Of a stretch of DNA of 64,000 nucleotides, positions 43,800-53,530 are shown one piece after another (within the stretch, counting starts at the first letter, position 1; each line of letters starts with the position of its first letter). Position numbers and translations under genes: made by a program. The notes below the pieces were generated by a model, which saw nothing but the letters and a program-made list of their open reading frames with translations, did no database searches and was not told where the DNA came from. Origin of the DNA: Neptuniibacter sp. CAU 1671 (GTDB taxonomy: Bacteria > Pseudomonadota > Gammaproteobacteria > Pseudomonadales > Balneatricaceae); NCBI RefSeq assembly GCF_029222905.1, contig NZ_JARHUE010000007.1, positions 62,001 to 126,000 of the forward strand, written 5' to 3'.

Positions 43800-44255
43800 T
43801 TAACTGCGTTTTTCAACAATCAGGGTATTGCCGGACAACGCCTTAATGGCCACCCGATCACCCACTGCGACATCCTGATCGCAGATAAAATCCCATTCAT
43901 CATCACCCAGAACCGGCGTCGTGAAGCGCACCTGCCCGCGTGCACCTTCCGTGGGCTGACGGATCACCTGACCGGTTTCTCCGATCACCGCTTCACCGGC
44001 ATTACCAGCTTTGGTCCGGTCTTTCATAAGCGGGCGCAACAGGGTAAACCAGGCCAATGCAAACAGGACCGATAACACCGCCCAGATCACCAACTGGCTA
44101 CTGATGCCAATGTCCGGCATCAGAATCAACAGCAACCCCATCAGCAGGCCTGCCAGGCCGAACCAGAAGATGGTAAAACTTGGCACCGCAATTTCAGCCA
44201 GCATCAGCAACATGCCAAAGACAACCCAGTGCCAGTAGGCAATTTGAAAATCCAT
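43800..44255 (-). CDS. NfeD family membrane protein
   Basis: A 151-residue NfeD-like protein: N-terminal TM segments (about 7-75, including IAVPSFTIFWFGLAGLLMGLLLI) and a C-terminal OB-fold (GEAVIGETGQVIRQPTEGARGQVRF, then VGDRVAIKALSGNTLIVEK). It is the short form without the ClpP-like protease domain and acts with the SPFH protein encoded next. The ATG at 44255 after AAGGAG is preferred to the GTG at 44261, which overlaps that site. Confidence 0.92.
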   Translation of the reverse strand: MDFQIAYWHWVVFGMLLMLAEIAVPSFTIFWFGLAGLLMGLLLILMPDIGISSQLVIWAVLSVLFALAWFTLLRPLMKDRTKAGNAGEAVIGETGQVIRQPTEGARGQVRFTTPVLGDDEWDFICDQDVAVGDRVAIKALSGNTLIVEKRS

Positions 44256-44332
44256 ATTCACTCCTTGTGAGCCCTGACAGGGACAGAGCAGAAAAGTTAG
44301 TCGAGCAATGTGACAAATGATCGGTTAGCAGG

Positions 44333-45562
44333 TTACCCCAACCAGGCGGCAAAGGGGAAAAATTCCAGTGTCATTCCAGCACTTATGCTTTGATGGGCTG
44401 GCAAGCGCAATAAACCGTCAGCCAATAAGGCAGAGCTGAGCACACCGGAACTCTGGTTGTGGATCGGACCGGCATACCATTCTCCATCTCGCTGCTGCAG
44501 CTGCGCCCGGATATACTCATCACGCACAATACTGCGCTGACGCTCAAAACCACTTTTAACCGGTATCGACAGTGGGTTCACCGAAGTCACACCCTGCTGG
44601 GTCAGCAGATACGGCCTGGCGATCAGTAAAAATGTGACCAGAACCGCTGCGGGATTACCCGGCAAACCCAGAATAGGTGTCTGGCCAACACGCCCGTAGG
44701 CCAGTGGTTTGCCCGGCTTGATCGCCAGACGCCACAGATTGATTTCACCCAACGCCTCAACTGCCGCCTTAACGTGATCTTCCTCCCCGACGGACACTCC
44801 CCCGCTGGTGATGATCAGATCAGAATCGGCTGCCGCCTGCGCAAGGGCTGCCCGAGTCGCTTCCGGGGTATCCGGCACAATGCCCGGGAACAGAACGTCT
44901 ACCCCCAACGGTTCAAGCAAACCCTGCAGAGTGAAGTAATTGGAGTTATAAAGCTGTCCTTCCTGACAGGCTGTGCCCGGCATCACCAGCTCATCACCGG
45001 TGGTGAGTACCGTGACACGCAACCGACGATACACCTCAACTTCAGCTTCACCGACGGAGGCAATCACTCCAAGATGACGTCCATCCAGGCGCACACCGGC
45101 GGATACCACCGTCTGGCCGGGCTGAATGTCCTGTCCGGCAGGCCGAATATTATTGCCCACTTCAGGGGCTGCCTGTACCCGAACCGATCCGTCCAGAACC
45201 TCGCATTGCTCCTGCATCACCACACAATCCGCTCCCGGAGGAATCACAGAACCGGTGAAAATCCGGGCGGCTGTGCCTTTCTCCAGCGGCAAAGGCGCGT
45301 GGCCTGCGGGAATGCGCTGTGAAATTTTCAGCACGCCATCCGATGGCAGGTCTGCCACACAGAATGCATATCCATCCATGGCGCTGTTATCGGAGGGCGG
45401 CACCGCAACCGGGGAGATAATCTCTTTGGCTAAGACACGACCAGAAGCCTTATACAGAGGCAGGGTCTCAACCTCACGAATGCGAGGTGCGTCTGAGAGC
45501 AACTGTTGTAAAGCATCGGCAATAGGAATCAGGGCCTGCGTATCACAGGGTGACGCAATCAT
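44333..45562 (-). CDS. moeA: Molybdopterin molybdenumtransferase MoeA
   Basis: A 409-residue MoeA, which inserts molybdate into adenylylated molybdopterin. Typical segments are the N-terminal SPVAVPPSDNSAMDGYAF, then IFTGSVIPPGADCVVMQE, the MoCF domain with TTGDELV and ITSGGVSVGEEDHVKAA, and PILGLPGNPAAVLVTF, then the C-terminal beta-barrel. The ATG at 45562 overlaps the moaB stop by four bases. An earlier in-frame ATG at 45577 lies within moaB and is less likely. Confidence 0.95.
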   Translation of the reverse strand: MIASPCDTQALIPIADALQQLLSDAPRIREVETLPLYKASGRVLAKEIISPVAVPPSDNSAMDGYAFCVADLPSDGVLKISQRIPAGHAPLPLEKGTAARIFTGSVIPPGADCVVMQEQCEVLDGSVRVQAAPEVGNNIRPAGQDIQPGQTVVSAGVRLDGRHLGVIASVGEAEVEVYRRLRVTVLTTGDELVMPGTACQEGQLYNSNYFTLQGLLEPLGVDVLFPGIVPDTPEATRAALAQAAADSDLIITSGGVSVGEEDHVKAAVEALGEINLWRLAIKPGKPLAYGRVGQTPILGLPGNPAAVLVTFLLIARPYLLTQQGVTSVNPLSIPVKSGFERQRSIVRDEYIRAQLQQRDGEWYAGPIHNQSSGVLSSALLADGLLRLPAHQSISAGMTLEFFPFAAWLG

Positions 45563-46104
45563 CCACGACTCCCACACTGCTCGGCCACATCCGGCATCAC
45601 CATCTGCACAAAATTACAGGGTTTATGACGCGCATCGAGTTGCTCACAGATGATCTTGTCCCAGGCGGTGCGACAGGCATTGGTCGAGCCAGGCATCGCA
45701 AAAATCAGGGTACGATTGGCAACACCGGCCAAAGCTCTGGATTGTACGGTGGATGTACCAATCTCTTCATAGGAGATCTGACGAAACAGTTCACCAAAAC
45801 CTTCAACGGTTTTATCAAACAGAGGCTTGAGTGCTTCAGGGGTGGAATCACGGGCAGTGAACCCTGTGCCGCCGGTCACCAGAATGACCTGAATATCCGG
45901 CTCGGCTATCCACTGGGAGACGATCGCCCTGAGCTGGTAGATATCATCCTGGCGAATGGTACGCGCCGCCAGTTTATGGCCTGCTTCTTCCAGCCGGGAC
46001 TGAAGCGCATCACCCGATGTGTCATTTTCAGCGGTACGGGTATCAGACACCGTCAGAACCGCAATATTAAGGGGTTGAAAGGGCCGTGCCTGCTTATGAC
46101 TCAT
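45559..46104 (-). CDS. moaB: Molybdenum cofactor biosynthesis protein B (MoaB/Mog type)
   Basis: A 181-residue MoaB, which adenylylates molybdopterin ahead of MoeA. It has [22 protein letters not shown] at the start, [23 protein letters not shown] in the middle (the MoCF TGGTG motif) and [18 protein letters not shown] near 150. The ATG follows GGGAG. It forms a two-gene operon with moeA. No Moco riboswitch-like structure was recognised in the 190 bases upstream. Confidence 0.94.
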   Translation of the reverse strand: MSHKQARPFQPLNIAVLTVSDTRTAENDTSGDALQSRLEEAGHKLAARTIRQDDIYQLRAIVSQWIAEPDIQVILVTGGTGFTARDSTPEALKPLFDKTVEGFGELFRQISYEEIGTSTVQSRALAGVANRTLIFAMPGSTNACRTAWDKIICEQLDARHKPCNFVQMVMPDVAEQCGSRG

Positions 46105-46249
46105 CTGTTACTCCCAAACACTCAGATCAGTGGCTGCCACAAAACAAAAGCAGCCTCACAATATAAAGTGTAAGTGGGGGCGGAGGTTTAATAAACAAGG
46201 ACTCGAGCGGTTTGAAAACAATTTACTGTTGAGGTCATAACCAAAGTAA

Positions 46250-46268
46250 AAGGGGCATTAAGCCCCTT
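46250..46268 (-). terminator. Terminator after the sigma54 activator gene
   Basis: Read on the minus strand: AAGGGGC, loop TTAAT, GCCCCTT, followed by TTACTTT. A 7-bp stem located 26 bases after the stop. Confidence 0.7.
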
Positions 46269-46294
46269 CATGAGAGAATAACGATACGCCTGCT

Positions 46295-48292
46295 TTAACA
46301 GGCGATATCGTATTTTTTGATTTTCTGGTACAGCGTGCTTTTAGCGATACCCAACTGTTTAGCCGCCTGGGTGAGGTTATTCCGGGTACTTTCAATGGCT
46401 GATTCAATCGCCAGTTTTTCGGCCTCTTCCAGACTGAGAGGCTGACCCGCGGAAGCCGCCAGTTTAAGGGGTTGTGCCAACTGCTCGCTCTGATACTCAT
46501 CCGGCAAATGCTGAACATCCAGCACCTCGGAGTCAGACATGAAAGCCATAAACTCGAGTACGTTGGACAGTTCGCGGATATTACCCGGCCAGTTGAAATG
46601 GGTAAGTTTTAGCAACAGATCAGCAGACACCTGTTTACGCTCTAAATGATGCTCTTCGCTGATACGATTGAGGATCGATTCAACCAGTTGCGGAATCTCG
46701 GCCTTGCGTTCACACAGAGGTTTCAGTTCGACCACGACGCTGGAGATCCGGTAATACAGATCTTTGCGGAAACGTCCCTCAGCGACGGCCTGTTTCAGAT
46801 CCACATTGGTCGCAGCAACCAGCTTGAAGTCCACTGAACGCGGTTTTACATCACCCACCCGGTAGATCTGTTTCTCCTGCAGCACACGCAGGAACAGCGG
46901 CTGAATATCCAGTGGCATCTCACCGATTTCATCCAGGAACAGTGTGCCACCATTGGCCGCCTCAATCTTGCCGATCATGCCGCCTTTTTTCGCGCCGGTG
47001 AAAGCCCCCTCAACATGGCCAAACAGTTCACTGTTGAGCAGGTCTCTCGAAAATGATCCGCAGTTCAGGTCAATAAAGGGGCCGTCCGGATTGCGTGTTT
47101 CAGCATGAATCGCTTTGGCAAAATATTCTTTGCCGCAGCCGGTTTCACCGAGCAACAAGATTGGCAGAGGTGTTTTCGCAGCGGTTTTGGCTTTAGCGGC
47201 TTCTTTAGACAACTCAGGATTCAGTGCAGAGTTCGGGTTATCGCTGTCACCAGAGCCAAATGAAACGTCACGACTGACCGTGGTTTTTGAAGCAGAGCGT
47301 CGGATATGGCTGGGGAAATTAATCTTGAAGCCAACAATTTCACCACCCTCCTTACCGTTACGAATCGGGTGTACCCACTCCTCTTGCAACCAGTCTGCCG
47401 AGAGCGTAGTCAGTTCGGTTTGCTCACCGCCAAAACGGTCCATCGGGATACGGAAAGTAGAACCCGGTTTGAAATCAGGGAAGTAACGCTGTATCGCCTT
47501 ACTGGTTGTGTTGTTGGTGCGGATAAACCGTCCCTGACTGTCTAACAGCAGGAAGTCATTTCTGGAATTGTTGCGTGAATCGGCCTGCACAGCCTGCTCA
47601 ACCATTGACCAGCGTTCCGAATTCAGCATCGCCAACTGCGCCTGAATCACATTTGCCCAGGACACCACCAGCGGGATATGAAAACGATCAAAGGTTTTGG
47701 TTAAGCCCGAAAGATCAATAGCACCAAGGCGCTGTCCATCATATGGGTCGTAGATACAGGTTGCAGTACAACTCCAGGGTTTAAAGCCTTCACAGAAATG
47801 CTCAACACCATGGACCTGCGTAGGCATATTGTTGGCGATAGCCGTGCCCACTGCATTGGAGCCAGACATGATCTCCAGCCAACCACCCCCCGGCATTAAA
47901 CCGACACCCCAGGCATCTTCCAGAGTGCGTGGGTCGCCCACTATTTCAAGGTTAAGCGCATTACGGTCAGTAATAAAAAGCACTGTCTCAAGATCGCTGA
48001 GCAGCATACGTGCTTGCTCTATAGTCGATTCAGCGCAGGCTAGCAGGTCTTTATTTTTAAGTCGCATCTGATGCAGCTTGCCTTCAGATGCAATCTTGGG
48101 CGCAGCCCGAATACTGGGGTCTACACCCGTAGACTGACAGCGTTGCCAGGAGTTAAAAATGCTCGATCTGACTTTGGAAACAGGTTCATCTGATGGGCCA
48201 AGGCAAACAAATTTCTCCCAAGCTTTGTCTATTTCCTTCTGGGAGTACGCAGCAGAACTGGTACATATATCTGCAACTTTGAAGCGCACCAC
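46295..48292 (-). CDS. Sigma54-dependent activator, AcoR-like (GAF-AAA+-Fis)
   Basis: A 665-residue enhancer-binding protein. The N-terminal region (about 20-330) has [15 protein letters not shown] and [22 protein letters not shown], typical of AcoR-type sensors with a GAF domain for small-molecule ligands. The AAA+ domain has Walker [16 protein letters not shown], the sigma54-contact loop EGAFTGA, Walker [14 protein letters not shown] and the arginine finger region FRKDLYYRI. The C-terminus is a Fis-type helix-turn-helix ([22 protein letters not shown]). GTG start at 48292 after AGGGG. It lies downstream of the RND operon, which has a consensus sigma54 promoter, so it is the probable activator of that operon. 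Confidence 0.93.
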   Translation of the reverse strand: MVRFKVADICTSSAAYSQKEIDKAWEKFVCLGPSDEPVSKVRSSIFNSWQRCQSTGVDPSIRAAPKIASEGKLHQMRLKNKDLLACAESTIEQARMLLSDLETVLFITDRNALNLEIVGDPRTLEDAWGVGLMPGGGWLEIMSGSNAVGTAIANNMPTQVHGVEHFCEGFKPWSCTATCIYDPYDGQRLGAIDLSGLTKTFDRFHIPLVVSWANVIQAQLAMLNSERWSMVEQAVQADSRNNSRNDFLLLDSQGRFIRTNNTTSKAIQRYFPDFKPGSTFRIPMDRFGGEQTELTTLSADWLQEEWVHPIRNGKEGGEIVGFKINFPSHIRRSASKTTVSRDVSFGSGDSDNPNSALNPELSKEAAKAKTAAKTPLPILLLGETGCGKEYFAKAIHAETRNPDGPFIDLNCGSFSRDLLNSELFGHVEGAFTGAKKGGMIGKIEAANGGTLFLDEIGEMPLDIQPLFLRVLQEKQIYRVGDVKPRSVDFKLVAATNVDLKQAVAEGRFRKDLYYRISSVVVELKPLCERKAEIPQLVESILNRISEEHHLERKQVSADLLLKLTHFNWPGNIRELSNVLEFMAFMSDSEVLDVQHLPDEYQSEQLAQPLKLAASAGQPLSLEEAEKLAIESAIESTRNNLTQAAKQLGIAKSTLYQKIKKYDIAC

Positions 48293-48704
48293 TAGCTACC
48301 CCTTTTATTATTTTAATAATGAACACCTAAACCATCTTCTTCAGTAGTGCAGACAGAACAACATTCAGACAACCGGCCTGCGAGAGCCTGAATTACCCGA
48401 GTTGAACCGCTCACCCAATGCACTACTTAAGTACAACTTTTAAGATGTTTCTTGTGTTAGGTTTTCTACATATTGTCTCAAAAAGACGCATAGAAGTATC
48501 TATTAGAGACAGCTTATGTCATAAACCAAAAAAAGGAACTAGCCACTTAGTGCAATTACATAATACTAAAGACTAATAATTAACTTCATGATATCTCAAC
48601 TATTTGGAATTAGCCGAAATTAATACTTTATTACGATTATCTTCCCACGGCTAAAACAGCGATTGCCAATCAAACCAGAACAGCGCTCATGATCATCAAA
48701 ACAA
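48293..48704 (-). other. Intergenic region upstream of the sigma54 activator gene
   Basis: About 410 bases without a supported gene, A/T-rich between 48420 and 48610. It must hold the promoter of the activator gene, but I see no clear -24/-12 or -35/-10 pair on the minus strand. The RND operon terminator bounds it on the right. Confidence 0.4.
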
Positions 48705-48728
48705 AAAGCCACCCCGCAGGGTGGCTTT
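48705..48728 (-). terminator. Terminator of the RND operon
   Basis: Minus strand AAAGCCACCC (48728-48719), loop TGCG, GGGTGGCTTT (48714-48705), then TTGTTTTG. The 10-bp stem is perfect and lies just after the RND gene stop. Confidence 0.85.
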
Positions 48729-48735
48729 AACTCAA

Positions 48736-51072
48736 TCAGTTACGTTCACTGAAGATAAATTTGGGTTTAAAGATATAGGCCAGTGAAGGCATCAGGAACA
48801 ATGCACTCAGAGCGGACACCGAGAGCCAGATACCAATCAGCAAGCCCATCTCTGCCTGAAAGCGCAGTGAGGAGTAGAACCAGACACAAACACTGGCAAT
48901 CAACACCAGCGCTGTGACGAGGACTCCGCGACCTGCACAATGCAGTGATACAGAGATCGCATCCAGATAGGAGTTACCCTTTTCATACTCACTCTTGATA
49001 CGGTCACATATATACAGCGCATAATCCACACCCAAACCGATACCCAACGCTGCAACCGGTACAGTATTGATGTTCATGCCTATGCCCTGCCAGGACATAA
49101 AGGCAAAGGTCACCAGGTTAGACAGAATCACCGGCACCATAAAGAACATACCCGCGATGCTGGAGCGGTAAACCACAATGCACATGATCACCAGAATGAA
49201 TAGCGCCAGTGCGATCGACTGAATCTGTCCCGACAGGATCACCTCATTCACCGCCGCAATCACACCGATGACGCCACCTGCCAGATGAATTTTGGCCTGC
49301 TGCACAATCGGATTTTCGGCGATGAACTGGTTGATACGCGCAATCGCTGTCTGGATGGTTTCACCCTTCCGGTCGGTAAAGAACAGGGTGATAGAGGCAT
49401 TCTCACGGTTGGTATCCACAAACCGGTCCAGATCCCCCGGCTCAGCCGCGTTCTCAAACATATACATCAGCTCACCATTCACCAGGCTGTTACTACCCAG
49501 CTCCTGATAACGGGTATTACCCTCACGCAGGGTTTTATTCACCTCTGGCAAAATATCGGCAATGGAAAGCGTGCCGCCGATTTCGTGCTGAGCTTCCATA
49601 TACGCCTGGAACCGCAGCATCGTGTCGAGTACTTCAACCTCTTTTGCCTGATTCTGGCGATCACCGCCCACGACGACGAACATGCGATCAGCGCCCGGGA
49701 ATTTTTCATTGATCCGCGCAGAGTCCACATTGTATTCGGAGTCTGGCCAGAGAATCGGGCTTCCGGGATTGGCATCGCCCACTTTCAGGCCCAGTGAATA
49801 ATAACCACACACGACAAACAGGACAGTAGCAATACCTAACACGGCATAGCGGGCACGAGTTTCCACCACCCTCACACACAGGTTAAGGAACGGACGAATC
49901 AGCGCAAGGTCCAGATTCAGACCATGGGCATAAGCATTGGGTTTTTTAACCCAGGACAGCAGCACCGGGGTCAGAATAACGGAACTCACCGCCACCGTAG
50001 ACACCCAGACCACCGCCAGCACCACCAGCTTCTGTAACAGTGGGATAGGACTGATGGCGACCACAGCCACACACCCGGCATCGGTCGCAATTCCCAGCAA
50101 ACCAGGCCGCAACAGATCTCGCAATGTGACACAGGCGGCGCGTCTGGAGCAGACATTATCACCCAGCGCATCAATCTCTTCATGGAAGCGCGTCACCATC
50201 TGCACAGAGTGCGACACGGCCCTAGCGGTTATCAGCATCGCAATAACCACCACCAGCGGATCAAAATGGATACCCAGCAGGTCTGATACACCCAGCGCCC
50301 AGATTGCGCTGACAGCACCAGAAATCAACGGCAGCAATGTGCCCCGCCAGGTACGGTTGATCACAAACAGCAGCACCAGAAAAATTGCCAGTCCCATCAG
50401 GACCAGATTCATGGTTTCAGGCAGATAGTGGTTTACCCAGCCATACAGAATCGGGTTACCCACAACACTGATTTCAACGCTGCCGTCTTCATATTTTTTA
50501 GCCAGCTCATAGGCCTGATCGTAGGCCAGATTGTAGTTAAGCAGGTCATCAAAAAAGTCGACTGTTATCAGTGTTGCTTTCAGGTCTTTAGAGACATAGG
50601 GCCCATAAACCAGTGGGTTTTTCAGAATGGCGTTTTTCAGATCGTCAATTTCCTGCTCATTTTTGGGCAGGTTTGGCCACATATAGGGTTTACTTTCGAT
50701 ACCCTCAGTTGAGGCTTTAACTTCCTTCAGTTTTTTACCGGCAATGGAATAGATCTGAAATTCATTAATAGCATCAATTTTAAGCAGGCCCTGAGTAATA
50801 CCCTGTACTTTTTCAAGTACATTCATATTAAAAATATCACCCTCTTTAGCCACAATCATAAAGCTGATGATATTGGTGCCACCAAAGGTATTTTTAAATT
50901 GCTCGTGGGTTTTAATATATTCATGTGATGTGGGTTGCAGGTCTTCAAAGACTGTTTTCACATCAATTTTAAAAGCTGGATATGACAGAATCAGTGTTAT
51001 TAAAAACACGATTGCCAGCACGATTTTTCTTTTATTTATACACGCAAGCGCAAACTTTTCCATCTTCGTCAC
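48736..51072 (-). CDS. RND/MMPL family transporter
   Basis: A 778-residue membrane protein of the RND superfamily, MMPL/hydrophobe type, with about 12 TM helices in two halves. Each half has one TM, a large periplasmic loop (about 35-210 and 425-590), then five TM helices. The typical GIGLGVDYALYICDRI lies in the second half, with RAVSHSVQMVTRFHEE as its counterpart in the first. Such proteins move lipids or other hydrophobic compounds. GTG start, overlapping the YCF48 gene by four bases. No MFP or TolC partner is encoded here; the DUF1302/DUF1329 proteins may take that place. Confidence 0.92.
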   Translation of the reverse strand: MTKMEKFALACINKRKIVLAIVFLITLILSYPAFKIDVKTVFEDLQPTSHEYIKTHEQFKNTFGGTNIISFMIVAKEGDIFNMNVLEKVQGITQGLLKIDAINEFQIYSIAGKKLKEVKASTEGIESKPYMWPNLPKNEQEIDDLKNAILKNPLVYGPYVSKDLKATLITVDFFDDLLNYNLAYDQAYELAKKYEDGSVEISVVGNPILYGWVNHYLPETMNLVLMGLAIFLVLLFVINRTWRGTLLPLISGAVSAIWALGVSDLLGIHFDPLVVVIAMLITARAVSHSVQMVTRFHEEIDALGDNVCSRRAACVTLRDLLRPGLLGIATDAGCVAVVAISPIPLLQKLVVLAVVWVSTVAVSSVILTPVLLSWVKKPNAYAHGLNLDLALIRPFLNLCVRVVETRARYAVLGIATVLFVVCGYYSLGLKVGDANPGSPILWPDSEYNVDSARINEKFPGADRMFVVVGGDRQNQAKEVEVLDTMLRFQAYMEAQHEIGGTLSIADILPEVNKTLREGNTRYQELGSNSLVNGELMYMFENAAEPGDLDRFVDTNRENASITLFFTDRKGETIQTAIARINQFIAENPIVQQAKIHLAGGVIGVIAAVNEVILSGQIQSIALALFILVIMCIVVYRSSIAGMFFMVPVILSNLVTFAFMSWQGIGMNINTVPVAALGIGLGVDYALYICDRIKSEYEKGNSYLDAISVSLHCAGRGVLVTALVLIASVCVWFYSSLRFQAEMGLLIGIWLSVSALSALFLMPSLAYIFKPKFIFSERN

Positions 51073-52139
51073 CGCACCAATTTATTGCCAGTTTTTGTAA
51101 ATATTTTTGATTCTGGATCGTAGAGTCCTACGTTGGCGCCTACTGTAAAGTAACCCTGTTCTGTACTTTCAACTTCGGTGTGCCATGAAAGATCAACCTT
51201 GTCGAACGAGCCCGCTTCAATGGATGAAAACGACTCGTCTGCCGTCAGCCAAACACCTTTATTGCCGACTACAACCCACCCTTTTCGGGAGTTGTCCCAG
51301 ACGACGTCCATCAGATGTTCGTGCATTTCATAATCTTGCTGAGTGGATTGCTGCCAGCTCATACCGCCATCAAATGTGCGCAGAATGAGTCCATCCAAAC
51401 CGACAGCAACACCTTCCAGTTCATCTTTGAAATCAAGCGCCATCAGGCTGCTTGCATTGTCTGTCTGTGTTTCAACTTCTGCCCAGTTCTGACCGTTATC
51501 CATACTGATAAGAATCCGGCCAAACTCTCCGACTGCGATTACCGTATCGTTGTCCAGTTTGATGATGTCATTCAGGATGACATCCTCATTCTCCCGTTTC
51601 TGAGTCCAGGTTTTACCGTAATCGTCAGAGTGCAGGATTTTTCCGTATTCACCGACAGCCCAGGCCTCACCACCCGAGTAGGTATGTACCCGCAGCAGTT
51701 TGTCTGCCACACCGGTTTTGGGCACATCCATTTCCGCCCAGGTATCACCGCCGTCAGTTGTGGTCAGTAATACACCTTCGTTACCCACAGCAATGGCGGT
51801 ATTCGCATCCCATGCTGCAATATCCTGCAGGTGGTGCTCGGTGTTGGACTGTTGAATAATCCAGCTTCGACCACCGTCATTTGATTTGAGGATCTTGCCG
51901 TAATTTCCACATAGCCAGATATTATCGTTATCGACTAAGTGCACCCCATATATTTTGTCCCTGGTTTCAATTGCGGGTTTAATCACCTCTTCAATTGCCA
52001 CAGTGGGTTTTACAAAAATCCCCGCCCATAACAACGCACCCACAATAGCCCAAGGTACAACAGAGATTACTGTGTTTTTTATTTTTATTGACGGCTTATT
52101 AAGATCAGCCGCGCTATTTATACAATAATTGTCTGACAT
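51069..52139 (-). CDS. YCF48/BNR-repeat protein of the RND operon
   Basis: A 356-residue protein with one N-terminal TM anchor (about 27-45, VISVVPWAIVGALLWAGIFV) and a beta-propeller of Asp-box repeats related to YCF48 (photosystem II stability factor HCF136). Five repeats are plain: SNDGGRSW, TTDGGDTW, SDDYGKTW, SMDNGQNW and TFDGGMSW, each preceded by xAVGxxGxIL. In non-photosynthetic bacteria this type accompanies RND-MMPL transporters with DUF1302/DUF1329, as here. It probably forms a periplasmic accessory; role not established. Confidence 0.88.
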   Translation of the reverse strand: MSDNYCINSAADLNKPSIKIKNTVISVVPWAIVGALLWAGIFVKPTVAIEEVIKPAIETRDKIYGVHLVDNDNIWLCGNYGKILKSNDGGRSWIIQQSNTEHHLQDIAAWDANTAIAVGNEGVLLTTTDGGDTWAEMDVPKTGVADKLLRVHTYSGGEAWAVGEYGKILHSDDYGKTWTQKRENEDVILNDIIKLDNDTVIAVGEFGRILISMDNGQNWAEVETQTDNASSLMALDFKDELEGVAVGLDGLILRTFDGGMSWQQSTQQDYEMHEHLMDVVWDNSRKGWVVVGNKGVWLTADESFSSIEAGSFDKVDLSWHTEVESTEQGYFTVGANVGLYDPESKIFTKTGNKLVR

Positions 52140-52231
52140 CTCATCAATCCTTGGAAAAAGCTGCTAAGCGGTGCTCGCACACCACCTAGCAGTAAAAGTT
52201 AAGAGAAAGTTTGATGAATTAACGCGCTGAG

Positions 52232-53512
52232 TTACTGAGCAATTTTCAGCAACTCTTTCAGGCTGACATCATTTTCTTCCACGCCTGCCGGGTTAGACTT
52301 CATGTTTGAAGACCAGGTGGTTGAGTAATTGGCTTTATAGTCAATTACGTGACCTACCACAGGCATCACAGCTTTGTAGCCGTCATCGCCAATGTCCGGA
52401 CGGTTCTGGAAGATAAAGAATTTCCAGAATTTACCGTTTTGGTCATAGGCTTCACCCAGGTATGGACGCGGCCAGTCTTTTTCCATGTAGACGATTTTTT
52501 TGCTGTATGGGTGACCATCCGGTGGCGTACCTTCAACAACAAACACTTCACGCGGTTCCCACTCAATGTGTTTAGCCGGGTAGTAGTAAGGCGCTTCACC
52601 CAGCGCTACGCTTGGGAACTCTTCAAGCGTACCTTCTTTGGACTTATCAACACTCAGCTCTGGGCTGTGTGCCACGGCGAAGACCCAACGGGTATCCAGC
52701 AGTTTGGTGGACTTGTATTTGGTAGGTACTGCATCCCAGATATCCCAGTCATCATACAGCTGTACCGTACCGCCGATCGGGTCCATCCACGCACTACCGG
52801 TCAGACGACGGGCACGACGTACGGATTTCAGATAGGCCCAGGTATCATCCGGCTTGGCTGCACTTGGGTCGTTGTAACGAATAGAGAAGGTACCCAGACC
52901 CTTGATATCCTGCGGGCTTTGCGCCACCAGAATGGTCTTCTGCATCACATCACCATCACCAACAGTGGTCGGACCACCGTCCAGACGACCTTCCATGTAG
53001 TAACGACGTGACCACCAGCGCTGCACACGCTCTACACCTTTTTCACCGTCGATAAACACGAAGGAGATATCACGCAGGTCCATGGTTGCACCGTAGGTCG
53101 GTGAACGCAGGTTCCAGATGATTTTGTCACCCGCATGCGGATCATTCGGGTCGATATCCTGTGGATCAAAGAACATGCCTGAGGTCCAGCCTGATACCTG
53201 ACGGGTTGCAGGGTCAAACTTCACCTTGCCTTTGCCCGCCTGAGTGGCCTGCATGTATTTAGGATCCATTTCGATCTTTTCAGAATGGCGGATCTTCATG
53301 GTCAGACCACGTTCTTTGATCATCCACTCCATACGCTCAGGAATCATGTCACCCACACGTTTCCCTTCGAACAACTTATCTTTGACCGCATCGAAATTGG
53401 CTTTCGAAATGACGGTACCGGCTGCCAGTTCATCCGCTGCATGCAGTGGACTTGAGGCCGCCCATAGAACCAGTGCGGCGGCTGACATTTGCTTTAACGA
53501 TGTCATATTCAT
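52232..53512 (-). CDS. DUF1329 family periplasmic protein
   Basis: A 426-residue protein with a signal peptide (cleavage after PLHAAD, about residue 26). DUF1329 features: KDKLFEGKRVGDMIPERMEW near 40-60, PFxDIDPNDP-like FDPQDIDPNDPHAGDKIIWN near 115-135 and VRRARRLTGSAWMDPIGGT near 230. Members have a LolA/LolB-like fold by my recollection, fitting a lipid or hydrophobic-ligand carrier across the periplasm. It sits between DUF1302 (18-base gap) and the YCF48 gene. Confidence 0.92.
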   Translation of the reverse strand: MNMTSLKQMSAAALVLWAASSPLHAADELAAGTVISKANFDAVKDKLFEGKRVGDMIPERMEWMIKERGLTMKIRHSEKIEMDPKYMQATQAGKGKVKFDPATRQVSGWTSGMFFDPQDIDPNDPHAGDKIIWNLRSPTYGATMDLRDISFVFIDGEKGVERVQRWWSRRYYMEGRLDGGPTTVGDGDVMQKTILVAQSPQDIKGLGTFSIRYNDPSAAKPDDTWAYLKSVRRARRLTGSAWMDPIGGTVQLYDDWDIWDAVPTKYKSTKLLDTRWVFAVAHSPELSVDKSKEGTLEEFPSVALGEAPYYYPAKHIEWEPREVFVVEGTPPDGHPYSKKIVYMEKDWPRPYLGEAYDQNGKFWKFFIFQNRPDIGDDGYKAVMPVVGHVIDYKANYSTTWSSNMKSNPAGVEENDVSLKELLKIAQ

Positions 53513-53530
53513 TATATGTGCCTCGATTTA